The notes below the pieces were generated by a model. The model searched no databases. It was not told the origin of the DNA and was given only the letters and a program-made list of their open reading frames with translations. The translations under genes were made by a program, and so were the position numbers. A stretch of DNA of 64,000 nucleotides. It comes from Fibrobacteria bacterium (GTDB lineage Bacteria > Fibrobacterota > Fibrobacteria > UBA11236). The stretch spans positions 146,837-210,836 of the forward strand of contig JANYDA010000006.1 in assembly GCA_025360005.1 (NCBI GenBank). Reading direction: 5' to 3'. This document shows positions 53,316 to 61,675 of this stretch, in pieces (the first letter of the stretch is position 1; each line of letters begins with the position of its first letter).

Positions 53316-56020
53316 TGGAAGCAATCGAAGGACGGCAGGCGGAAACGCGGATCGGGGCCGGGACTCCCGCCGAGGTGGGGGGGAAGGCCGCCAACCTGCT
53401 GATCCTTTCCCGTATCGCGCATGTTACCGTGCCTCCTTACGGTATCCTGGACGCGGCTTGGTTCCGGGAACATGCCCGAGTATGCGACGCGCGTTGCCGA
53501 GGCCTTCCGGCCGCCGAACGCCCCGCCGCCATGCGCCAAACCCTGCTGTCCCTGCCGCCGGGCGGGAAGTTCACGGCCCATTTGGAAATGCATTTGCAGG
53601 CTTTGCGCAATGGCCCCGCTTCCTTCCTGGCCGTGCGCTCCTCCGCCATGGGGGAGGATGGGGAGGACGCCTCCTTTGCGGGCCAATTCGACACCGTCCT
53701 CAACGTGCCGGCGGGGGATTCCCAAGCCGTAACACGGGCGGTACTCCAATGCTGGGCATCCGCCTTCGGCGAACGCGCGCTCGCCTATCGCGGCAAATTC
53801 GGCCTGCCCGATCCCGCCATGGCGGTTGTGCTCCAAGCCATGATCCCGGCCGATGCCGCCGGCGTCTGCTTCACCCTCAACCCGGTCACAGGCGATACCG
53901 GGGAGATGATCGTCTCCGCCGCCTGGGGCCTGGGCGAAGGCATCGTTTCCGGGCGCTACGAAGGCGATCGCTTCGTGCTATCGCGGGAAACGGGATTATA
54001 TACGGAACACCTGGCCGACAAGGCGGAATGCATCGCCGCCCTTGCGCATGGGGGCACGCGCGAAGAAAAAGTGCCGGAAAACCGGCGCCGGATTTCCTGT
54101 CTCACCCGGGAAGGCCTACAGGAGCTGAAGCGGGCGGCTTTAGCCATCGAAGCTCATTACCGTCAGCCCATGGATCTGGAATTCGCCTTCCAAGGCGGCC
54201 GCTTGTACATGTTGCAGGCGCGTCCGATCACCTCCTCGGACGCCGCCACGCGCGCCGGCTGGGGCCGCAAGGTGCTGTGGGACAATTCCAACATCGTCGA
54301 GAGCTATAACGGCCTGACCGCTCCGCTCACCTTTTCCTTCATCGCCTTCGCCTACCAGGAAGTCTATGAGCAGTTCGGCCGCATGCTGGGCATCCGCCGC
54401 GGATTGCACGAAGCCAACCAGATGATCATGCGCAATTACCTGGGCCTGATCCGCGGCCGGGTCTACTACAACCTGATGACCTGGTATACTTCGCTCGCCA
54501 ACATGCCTTTCTTCAGCTTCACGGGAGAGGCCATGGAAGCGATGATGGGCGTGCGCCAAGGGATGGCAATCAAGAACCTGGAGTTGCCCAAGGCGGGCCT
54601 GCGCCGCAACTACGATCGCCTGCGGATGGCGGCCCTGGCGATTTGGAACGTGGCGCGTGCTTCCTCCCGGGTGGCGGAATTCCAGCGTCGATTCGCCCGG
54701 GAACATGCGCGTTACGCCGCCACGCCCTGGGATCGGCTCTCGCCCCAGCGTTTGATGGGTCTCTACGAGGAAATGACCCTGGTGTTCCTCAAGCGCTGGC
54801 AGGCCCCCATCCTGGCCGATACCCTGGCCATGGTGTTCTACAAGGGCCTGGCGTCCCTGTGCGGGAAATGGATCGCTCCCGGCGAAGCCGGCTTCCAGAA
54901 CGATTTGCTGGCCCGGCGCGGGCAGGTGGAGAGCACCGAGCCCACCCGCCGCATCCTGGAGTGCTTCCGGGAAATCCGCGGGGATGCCGTTATCCAGGGT
55001 ATCCTGCGAGATACCCCGGCGGACAAGACGCTGGCCGTCCTGAGGGCCTCCCGGGAACCCGGCCCCCGCGGCCTGCTCGCCTGGCTGGACGGCTATCTGG
55101 CCCTGTATGGCAGCCGTTCCATGAACGAGCTTAAATTGGAAGTGCCCACTCTGGAAGAGGATCCGGCCTTTATCTTCGCCACCCTGAAGAATTATTTTTC
55201 GGCTCCGGAGCTGGCGCTCAAGGCGCTTGACCATTCCGCGGCGGGATTGCGGCAGGCCGCGGAAGCCCGTGTGGATGCTTCCCTTAAGGGAAGGCCGCTG
55301 CAGCGCCTCCTTTTCCAATGGGTGCTTATGAACGCGGTCAGGCATATCCGCAATCGCGAGGCCATGCGCTTCGCCCGCTCGCGCATCTACGGGCTGGTAA
55401 GGAAATTGGCGTTGGCTTACGGCACGTCGCTGCAAGCCGCGGGCATCCTCGATCATCGCGATGATGTTTTCTTCCTTTCCGTTCCGGAGTTGCAGGCTTT
55501 CGCGGAAGGGCGCAGCCTGACCTTGGACCTGAATGCGTTGGCCAAATTGCGGAAAGCGGAATACGCGCGCTTCGCCGCGGAGGAGGAGCCGGCGGAGCGC
55601 TTCCACACCATCGGCATGCCTTATTACAGGCAGCCATACGCTTCGGAAAGCGCGGGGGGCAACGCGGACGGCAACGTTCTGACGGGGCTAACCTGTTGCG
55701 CCGGCGTCCGGCGTGGCAAGGTGCGCGTAATCCGCGCGCCCGAGGACGACCTGAGCCTGTGCGGGGAAATCCTGGTCGCGCCGCGCACGGATCCGGGCTG
55801 GATCCCCCTCTATCCTTCCATCAGCGCCCTGCTGATCGAAAAGGGATCCGTGCTTTCCCATTCCGCCATCGTGGCGCGGGAGATGGGCATTCCCACCATC
55901 GTCGGCATCGAAAACCTGACCAAGCGCCTGCGCGACGGGGACGAAGTGCTGGTGGATGCGGGCGCGGGCACGGTGACCCTGTTGGCGGAGTCCGCTCCCG
56001 GCACGGGGACAGCGGTATGA
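53303..56020 (+). CDS. PEP-synthase / rifampin-phosphotransferase-like dikinase
   Basis: 905-residue three-part dikinase. An ATP-grasp domain (residues about 15-320) has VGGKAANLLILSR, LAVRSSAMGEDGEDASFAGQFDTVLNV and MDLEFAFQGGRLYMLQARPITS. A helical middle domain follows (about 330-740). The C-terminal swivelling domain carries the phospho-His853 in EKGSVLSHSAIVAREMGIPTIVG. The PEP-binding TIM barrel of true PEP synthase is missing; the same plan is found in rifampin phosphotransferase, which moves the beta-phosphate of ATP onto a hydroxyl of a small molecule. So it probably phosphorylates the operon product. It overlaps UbiA by 13 bases and the oxygenase gene by four (ATGA). Confidence 0.88.
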   Translation: MADVMEAIEGRQAETRIGAGTPAEVGGKAANLLILSRIAHVTVPPYGILDAAWFREHARVCDARCRGLPAAERPAAMRQTLLSLPPGGKFTAHLEMHLQALRNGPASFLAVRSSAMGEDGEDASFAGQFDTVLNVPAGDSQAVTRAVLQCWASAFGERALAYRGKFGLPDPAMAVVLQAMIPADAAGVCFTLNPVTGDTGEMIVSAAWGLGEGIVSGRYEGDRFVLSRETGLYTEHLADKAECIAALAHGGTREEKVPENRRRISCLTREGLQELKRAALAIEAHYRQPMDLEFAFQGGRLYMLQARPITSSDAATRAGWGRKVLWDNSNIVESYNGLTAPLTFSFIAFAYQEVYEQFGRMLGIRRGLHEANQMIMRNYLGLIRGRVYYNLMTWYTSLANMPFFSFTGEAMEAMMGVRQGMAIKNLELPKAGLRRNYDRLRMAALAIWNVARASSRVAEFQRRFAREHARYAATPWDRLSPQRLMGLYEEMTLVFLKRWQAPILADTLAMVFYKGLASLCGKWIAPGEAGFQNDLLARRGQVESTEPTRRILECFREIRGDAVIQGILRDTPADKTLAVLRASREPGPRGLLAWLDGYLALYGSRSMNELKLEVPTLEEDPAFIFATLKNYFSAPELALKALDHSAAGLRQAAEARVDASLKGRPLQRLLFQWVLMNAVRHIRNREAMRFARSRIYGLVRKLALAYGTSLQAAGILDHRDDVFFLSVPELQAFAEGRSLTLDLNALAKLRKAEYARFAAEEEPAERFHTIGMPYYRQPYASESAGGNADGNVLTGLTCCAGVRRGKVRVIRAPEDDLSLCGEILVAPRTDPGWIPLYPSISALLIEKGSVLSHSAIVAREMGIPTIVGIENLTKRLRDGDEVLVDAGAGTVTLLAESAPGTGTAV

Positions 56021-57006
56021 AACGGCGCGACATCGGCAGTCTGGACGTACTGAACCGCAAGGCGGTGGAGAACGCTTACACGTTGGAGGATCTGGATTGG
56101 TCCCGGCCCATCGACAGGCGCAAGCTCTGGTCCCCGGAAGTCATCGCGCCCCTCTATTACCTGCCCTCCTACGCCAAGCTGACCGAAGAGGAGAAGCGGC
56201 GCTACAACCAGCTTTTCGCCATGGGCGTCTGCGAGCAGTTCGTATGGCTGGAAGAGCATTTGCTCGTCAATACCTTGCGCAAGGTGGTGGCGAAGGAAAA
56301 TCCTCCCGAACCCTTGCGCACAGCCCTGGGCCATTTCATCGCGGAAGAGTTGAAGCATACCCAGATGTTCTGGCGCATTCTGGAGCGATCGGAACCGTCC
56401 TGGTACCCCACGCGCGAGTTCCGCTTGTATAACATCTCCGGCCTGCAGCAGGCTCTGTTGGACCTGGTGCTCAAGATGCCGGGAGTCTTTCTGATTTGGA
56501 TCTGGACGGCGGTTTTCTTCGAGGAGCGCACGGTGGATTATTGCCGCCATTACCTGGCGGCCCAAAAGCAGGACGCCGACGCGCTCGATCCCACCTATGT
56601 CCAACTGCATGAGTTCCATTTCAAGGATGAGCTGCGCCATTACCAGCTCGATCAGCATCTGCTCGGATGGATGTACGATCCCAAGCCCCGCTGGAAGAAA
56701 CGTCTGGCGGGCAGGATGTTCCGCTCCCTGATGCGCAGCTATGTGTTTCCCCATCGCACCAGCCGGCGGGTGCTGGATTTGCTTGCGGCCGAGTTCCCGC
56801 GCCTCAACGCGGAGATCAAACCGGCATTGCTGCGGGAGCTGCCGGATATAGGGAGGTCGCGGGCATTCCATCGTATGGCATTCAGCCGGGAATCCGTTCC
56901 CAAGACCATGGCCCTGTTCGCGGAATATCCGGAATTGGACGGACTTTGGGACCTGTTCCTGGAGATCACCAAAGAGGAAGCGCGCATGGGCGCGAAGGCC
57001 GGATAG
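56017..57006 (+). CDS. AurF-like ferritin-fold diiron oxygenase
   Basis: 329-residue soluble enzyme of the ferritin-like AurF (p-aminobenzoate N-oxygenase) group, using a diiron centre and oxygen to oxidise an amine or C-H group. Ligand candidates are Glu79/80 (VWLEEHL), Glu111 and His114 (AEELKHTQMF), Glu170 (FFEERTVDY), His201 (HEFHF), and Glu205 with His208 (DELRHYQLDQH), the E..ExxH..E..H..ExxH layout of AurF. A hydrophobic helix (MPGVFLIWIWTAVFF) lines the site. It begins inside the stop codon of the dikinase (ATGA). The presence of an amine would fit the GNAT-like gene in the same operon. Confidence 0.8.
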   Translation: MKRRDIGSLDVLNRKAVENAYTLEDLDWSRPIDRRKLWSPEVIAPLYYLPSYAKLTEEEKRRYNQLFAMGVCEQFVWLEEHLLVNTLRKVVAKENPPEPLRTALGHFIAEELKHTQMFWRILERSEPSWYPTREFRLYNISGLQQALLDLVLKMPGVFLIWIWTAVFFEERTVDYCRHYLAAQKQDADALDPTYVQLHEFHFKDELRHYQLDQHLLGWMYDPKPRWKKRLAGRMFRSLMRSYVFPHRTSRRVLDLLAAEFPRLNAEIKPALLRELPDIGRSRAFHRMAFSRESVPKTMALFAEYPELDGLWDLFLEITKEEARMGAKAG

Positions 57007-57015
57007 GCAAGAGGC

Positions 57016-57642
57016 ATGTTCATGTCGCAAGGAAAAACCGGGACAAGCAAAGACCCGGCCGCATCGCCGCGCAGGCGGGGGCCCGTCATAGCCATCCTGC
57101 TGCTGTGGATGCTGCTGGCGGCGGTACTGCTCCTCAGTCCCTACCGGCATTCATCCGGCTTTCCTGTCAAGCTCCTGGCCTGCTCGGTGGAAATCGCCGC
57201 TCCCCCGGATTCCGTGTTCCGTTTTCTGGGCAACTCCGGCAACGCCCGGCGCTGGTCCGTATTCGTCGATCATATCGCGCCCTTGAATGCCGATAGCGTA
57301 CCCGACGGCAGCCCCGGATCCCGGCGGCGCTGTTTCTGCAAACGGGACGAAACGGGCCGGCGTTGGGACGAGTCCATCCTGGAAGTGGATCCGGGAAAAA
57401 GGCGGCGGCTCTCCATCTACAACCTGGTCGGATTCGCCGCGGCATCCGACCACTTGGCCACCGATCAGATTTATGCGTCGCTCCCGGGAGGGAAATGCAA
57501 ACTGACTTTCACCGTTTTCTTCAACCAAGCGCAGTCTACCTGGCGGGAAGATTTCGAAATGTACTTTGCCGCTTACCCCATCAAGAACATCTTCGCGCGC
57601 AACCTCGCCAACATCAAACGCCTGGTCGAAAGCGGGAACTGA
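57016..57642 (+). CDS. Membrane-anchored SRPBCC (polyketide cyclase-like) protein
   Basis: 208-residue protein. After a basic N-terminus comes one transmembrane helix (GPVIAILLLWMLLAAVLLLS, residues about 22-41), then a START/SRPBCC-type domain: VEIAAPPDSVFRFLGNSGNARRWSVFVDHI (the typical opening strand and helix), a beta-sheet (GRRWDESILEVDPGKRRRLSIYNLV) and a long C-terminal helix (WREDFEMYFAAYPIKNIFARNLANIKRLVE). Such domains bind lipophilic ligands or catalyse cyclisation. It lies between the diiron oxygenase (9-base gap) and the exporter (1 base), so it may hold the product at the membrane for export. An ATG two codons downstream is possible. Confidence 0.75.
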   Translation: MFMSQGKTGTSKDPAASPRRRGPVIAILLLWMLLAAVLLLSPYRHSSGFPVKLLACSVEIAAPPDSVFRFLGNSGNARRWSVFVDHIAPLNADSVPDGSPGSRRRCFCKRDETGRRWDESILEVDPGKRRRLSIYNLVGFAAASDHLATDQIYASLPGGKCKLTFTVFFNQAQSTWREDFEMYFAAYPIKNIFARNLANIKRLVESGN

Positions 57643-57643
57643 A

Positions 57644-59956
57644 ATGGCGACTTCCGCCCCCAATCGTTTCCGTACCCTGGGCCGGCTGGCCAGCCGCTAC
57701 CCTTGGGCCTTCCTGGGCGCATGGTTATTGATCGCTATCCTGGGGGCGGCCGGAGCGCGCAAGGCGCCCTCGCTCCTGTTCAGCGGCTCCGGGGACATTC
57801 CCCATAGTCGATCCCTGCGGGCGGACAGCCTGTTGCGCGCGGACTTCGAGAATCCTTACGCGCAGCTTTTAGTAGTGGCCGTGCAAGGCCTGGATGGCGC
57901 GGACAGCGACGGGAGCGGCTCGGAGGAACAGGCCATGGCGCGCAGACTGGACAAGGCTCTCACGGCCCTGCCCCAGGTAGGCGCGGTGACGACTCCGGAA
58001 ACCGTGCTCGACAAACGCCTGCTCCCCTCCCCCGGAACGGGGATGGTGATCCTTATCGGGATCAAGGCGGGCAACGTGCGCGATGCCGAGCAAGCCTTAC
58101 CGGTTGTGCGTCGAACCGTCGATTCGCTGTTGATGCCGGAAACCGCGCGCGCGGGGCGGCTGCGGTGGGCGGTAACCGGACGTTCCGCGTTGACCTATGA
58201 TATGAACCTTTTCAATGCCAGGGATACGGCGGCCGCGGAGGCGCGCGTCATACCGCTTACCCTGATCATCCTCCTGTTCGCGTTCGGTTCCATCGTGGCG
58301 GCAGGTGTGCCTGTCCTCATGGGACTCATTTCCACCACGGTGAGTTTAGGCATCGTCTACCTATTGGCCCGCCACTGGGTCCTTTCCAATCTGGTGCAAA
58401 ACGTCTCCAGCATGATAGGGCTGGCGGTGGGCATAGACTACAGCCTCATCATCATCCATCGCTATCGGGAGGCTTTGGCCGCGGCGAGGGCGCGCGCGGG
58501 ATCGGCTGTCGAAGCCGCATTGGATAGGCCCCTGAGAGCCGCCGCCCTGGAGGAAGCCCTGGGCACGGCCGGCAAATCCGTTTTCTACAGCGGCTTGGCG
58601 GTCATGATCGGTTTCGCGGGCATGTTGTATACGCCCTTGATGGAAACGCGATCCATAGGCTGGGGCGGCTGCATCGTCGTGCTCGTCTCCATGATCGCGG
58701 GACTGACCTTCCTGCCCTCGCTACTGATGGTCCTGGGCGCGGCCTTGGACTGGCCCCGCGCGCTGTCGCGTCGATTCGGAGGGGGAACCCCCGGGAGAAA
58801 ATGGTCGGGATGGTCCCGCTGGGTCATGAAAAACGCCCCGCTCAGCGCGGCTGTCAGCTTGGCCGCGATATTCTTCCTTTCGTGGCCGGGCCGCTTAACG
58901 CGCTTCGGTTTTCCGGAAGGGCCGTTCATTCCGCGGGAACTGGAATTCTCGCGCGGCTACCTGATGCTGGACGGCATGGGCCTGCAAGGCCTGGTGCGGC
59001 CCATCAATATCATCCTCACTTCCAAGCAAGGCCCTGCCCTGACCCTGGATCGCATCGATTCCCTCTTCGCCTTCTCCGCCCGCATCCGCCGGGATCCCGC
59101 CGTGGCCGGGATTTTCGGGCCCGTGGATCTCGCGGACGGTTGGCCGCTGGCCAAATACCGGGCCCTATACGCGGATATGGACGAGGTCTGGGAAAACGTC
59201 CCGGCCGTACAGGAGTTCTTCCTCAGCCGCGACGGCCGTTCACTGTTGATGCAGGTGATGCTGAAACCCGGCGCGGAACTGGAACAGGAGAAGGCCTTGG
59301 CCAGGGAGATCCCGGAATGGCTCCATCTGGCGGACCTGGGAATGGAAGTGGGCGGCCAAGCCGTGTACTACAACGATTTCGACAAGGCCATGAAAGCGTC
59401 CTACCTTCCCTGCGTATCATTCGTACTAGCCGTCACACTAGCTGCTCTCCTATTCTTTTTCCGATCGCCACTGGTGTCCATCAAGGCCATCGTCATGAAC
59501 GCATTGTCCGTGCTGGCCGGATACGGCGCGGTGGTCTACGTCTTCCAACTGGGGCATGGCAGCGCCTGGTTCGGCACGCCCGGTCCGGCTCTGGTAGTGC
59601 CGCTTACCATCCCGCTCATGTTGTTCTGCATCCTTTTCGGCCTCAGCATGGATTATGAAGTCTTCCTGCTCAGCCGCATCCGCGAGGCTTTCGCGCGTAG
59701 CGGTGATAATGAGTCGTCCGTGGCCGAGGGCTTGGCCGCCACCGGCCCCATGATTACCAGTGCGGCCCTGATCATGGCGGCCGTGTTCGGCGCCTTCGCG
59801 TTCGCGCGCGTGGTAGTGGTGCAGATGCTTGGCCTGGGGCTGGCCGTTTCCGTGATCGTGGATGCGACGCTGATCCGCGTCCTGCTGGTTCCCGCCTTCA
59901 TGAAGATGGCGGGCAAATGGAATTGGTGGCCGCAACGGGGCGGCCCTCCCCGCTGA
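57644..59956 (+). CDS. MMPL/RND-family lipid exporter
   Basis: 770-residue RND-superfamily transporter of the MMPL/HpnN-like type, which moves lipids or hydrophobic molecules using the proton gradient. The N-terminal helix (YPWAFLGAWLLIAILGAAGA) is followed by a periplasmic domain, then five helices with ARVIPLTLIILLFAFGSIVAAGVPVLMGLI and the proton-relay-type GLAVGIDYSLIIIHRYREAL. The second half repeats this plan with LFGLSMDYEVFLLSRIREAF (GLxxDYxxFL motif). It ends the operon. The likely cargo is the metabolite made by the upstream enzymes. No outer-membrane or adaptor partner is beside it. Confidence 0.92.
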   Translation: MATSAPNRFRTLGRLASRYPWAFLGAWLLIAILGAAGARKAPSLLFSGSGDIPHSRSLRADSLLRADFENPYAQLLVVAVQGLDGADSDGSGSEEQAMARRLDKALTALPQVGAVTTPETVLDKRLLPSPGTGMVILIGIKAGNVRDAEQALPVVRRTVDSLLMPETARAGRLRWAVTGRSALTYDMNLFNARDTAAAEARVIPLTLIILLFAFGSIVAAGVPVLMGLISTTVSLGIVYLLARHWVLSNLVQNVSSMIGLAVGIDYSLIIIHRYREALAAARARAGSAVEAALDRPLRAAALEEALGTAGKSVFYSGLAVMIGFAGMLYTPLMETRSIGWGGCIVVLVSMIAGLTFLPSLLMVLGAALDWPRALSRRFGGGTPGRKWSGWSRWVMKNAPLSAAVSLAAIFFLSWPGRLTRFGFPEGPFIPRELEFSRGYLMLDGMGLQGLVRPINIILTSKQGPALTLDRIDSLFAFSARIRRDPAVAGIFGPVDLADGWPLAKYRALYADMDEVWENVPAVQEFFLSRDGRSLLMQVMLKPGAELEQEKALAREIPEWLHLADLGMEVGGQAVYYNDFDKAMKASYLPCVSFVLAVTLAALLFFFRSPLVSIKAIVMNALSVLAGYGAVVYVFQLGHGSAWFGTPGPALVVPLTIPLMLFCILFGLSMDYEVFLLSRIREAFARSGDNESSVAEGLAATGPMITSAALIMAAVFGAFAFARVVVVQMLGLGLAVSVIVDATLIRVLLVPAFMKMAGKWNWWPQRGGPPR

Positions 59957-59984
59957 AACGGCGGGGCATGCTACTATTCCCTTG

Positions 59985-60521
59985 ATGAAACTGGGTATCG
60001 TCCGCCATTTCCAGATCCCCCATAACCGCATGCAAATTGTGGATGGAACCGGATTCGACGCCTGGGCCGAATGGTACGATACCACCCAGGTCCACGCCAG
60101 GCAGGTTCCCGCGGCCGGCCCCGAATGGGGGTATTGCCTGTGCAGCGATTTGCCCAGGGCGCAGTTCACGGCCGGGACCATCTTCCATGGTAGCATAGAA
60201 GTTACCCCGCTGCTAAGGGAAGTGCCCTTCACGGCGTTCCTGCCGCGCCGGATGAAACTCCCCCTGCTGATCTGGCAGGCCACCAGCCGGGTCGGTTGGT
60301 GGTTGAACCGTCCTTCCCAGCGAGAGAACCGCGCCCAGACCAAAATCCGCATCGCGGCATTCGTAGCCAAACTGATGGCCGAGCACCGGGATGAGAATGT
60401 GCTGATCGTAACGCATGGATTCTTGATGCAGTGGCTGGAAAAGGAACTCGTCGCCGCAGGCTTCAAGGGAAAGGTCCCTACTCGGCCCTTGGGCGGAACC
60501 ATCTATCTTTTTAAATCCTGA
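59985..60521 (+). CDS. Histidine phosphatase superfamily protein
   Basis: 178-residue histidine phosphatase (phosphoglycerate mutase-like) that uses a phospho-His intermediate. The catalytic motif is MKLGIVRHFQIPHN (RHF instead of the usual RHG). Other conserved parts are CLCSDLPRAQFTAGTI, LLREVPF and VLIVTHGFLMQWLEKEL with the second His. It is somewhat shorter than PhoE or SixA relatives, and the substrate is not known. It starts 29 bases after the MMPL exporter on the same strand and may be the last gene of that transcript, where it could reverse a phosphorylation on the operon product. Confidence 0.88.
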   Translation: MKLGIVRHFQIPHNRMQIVDGTGFDAWAEWYDTTQVHARQVPAAGPEWGYCLCSDLPRAQFTAGTIFHGSIEVTPLLREVPFTAFLPRRMKLPLLIWQATSRVGWWLNRPSQRENRAQTKIRIAAFVAKLMAEHRDENVLIVTHGFLMQWLEKELVAAGFKGKVPTRPLGGTIYLFKS

Positions 60522-60599
60522 TCCGACTCCCGATCTCTGAATCCCGATCCGGATCCGGCGCCGTGCGTCTTCGCGGCAGACCGCCTCCGCGCCCGATGG

Positions 60600-61454
60600 T
60601 CAGACGTCCAGGAGCTGCACTGCCTGCACCAGGGATTTCATCGTGTCGCCCACCGGAATGAATTCCAGGCCCACGTAGCCGTCGTAACCGATGTCCAGCA
60701 AGGCCCGCATTATGGGGGGGAAGTTGATTTCCTGGTTATCGTCCAATTCGCCGCGGCCGGGATTGCCTGCCACCTGCACATGGCCGATCTTGCCCTTCAG
60801 GGAAGGAATGCGGCGGATGAGATCGCCGTCCATGATCTGCACATGATAGACATCGAACAGGAGTTTCAGGGCCGGCGAGCCGACCTTATCGATCACTTCC
60901 AGGCAGAAGTCGATATGATCGCCTTGGTATCCGGGATGGCCTTTCATGTTGGCGCCGTCACGGGTATTCAGGGGTTCCAGGCACAGAACCGCCTTTTTCT
61001 TCTCGGCGTGGCCAACTATTTTTTTATAGCCTTCCACGCAATTCTTGATTCCCTGCTCCCTGTCCACCACGCTCCCCCTGGCTATGCCGGGACCTTCCGG
61101 AATGGTGGTGTCCGAGAATCCGGTGAAGGTGACGACATTGGAAAAGCCGGCATCCGCATTCGCATCGATTGCGGCGCCCAATTTGGACAGGCATTCCTCC
61201 CAATGCAGAGGGTTGTTCATGCCGCGCACGAACATGTGGGAAACCGTAAGGGCCGAGACCAGACCGTACTTCTTGAGCAGGGGGAATTCTTCCGCCGGCA
61301 CCACTTCGATGGCGGGCAGGCCCATTTGCACGGCCACCTGGCAAATCTTCTCCACGGACCATTTCTCGCCCATATCATGCAGGCACCAGCGGGCCAGGGC
61401 CTGTTTGATGCGTCCATGCTTGACTACGCGACCTACGTTTGCGGCACTGTTCAT
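60600..61454 (-). CDS. hyi: Hydroxypyruvate isomerase-like TIM-barrel protein
   Basis: 284-residue xylose-isomerase-like TIM-barrel enzyme, closest in style to hydroxypyruvate isomerase (Hyi). Metal-binding segments are AVLCLEPLNTRDGANMKGHPGYQGDHI (Glu), LLFDVYHVQIMDGDLIRRI (Asp and His), HVQVAGNPGRGELDDNQEINFP (His) and GYVGLEFIPVGDTMKSL (Glu). The start ATG at 61454 has AAGGGGG eight bases upstream; the longer open frame includes the upstream terminator region and is not likely coding. The substrate may be hydroxypyruvate or another small sugar. It is monocistronic, downstream of the helicase terminator. Confidence 0.82.
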   Translation of the reverse strand: MNSAANVGRVVKHGRIKQALARWCLHDMGEKWSVEKICQVAVQMGLPAIEVVPAEEFPLLKKYGLVSALTVSHMFVRGMNNPLHWEECLSKLGAAIDANADAGFSNVVTFTGFSDTTIPEGPGIARGSVVDREQGIKNCVEGYKKIVGHAEKKKAVLCLEPLNTRDGANMKGHPGYQGDHIDFCLEVIDKVGSPALKLLFDVYHVQIMDGDLIRRIPSLKGKIGHVQVAGNPGRGELDDNQEINFPPIMRALLDIGYDGYVGLEFIPVGDTMKSLVQAVQLLDV

Positions 61455-61579
61455 CGGTATCCCCCTTGCGGATGCAAAGATAAAAAAAGATAAAGCCAGA
61501 TTGGAAAAGATACAGCCTCGCACGGTTTTCCGCCAGCATCTTCCGCGCTTAATCGGAAGCGTCCGCATTTCCTATGCGC

Positions 61580-61611
61580 AAAAAAACCCGGGGGTGTTAT
61601 ACCCCCGGGTT
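61580..61611 (-). terminator. Rho-independent terminator of the helicase gene
   Basis: Perfect 11-base stem AACCCGGGGGT / ACCCCCGGGTT with a 5-base loop at 61585-61611. On the minus strand it is followed by TTTTTTT. It lies 65 bases beyond the helicase stop codon and separates it from the next minus-strand gene. Confidence 0.92.
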
Positions 61612-61675
61612 CGCGTATCCGTAAATGCATTCACCGGGAATGGCGCGCGCGGGCAGATTCGCGGTCTGCCTTAGG

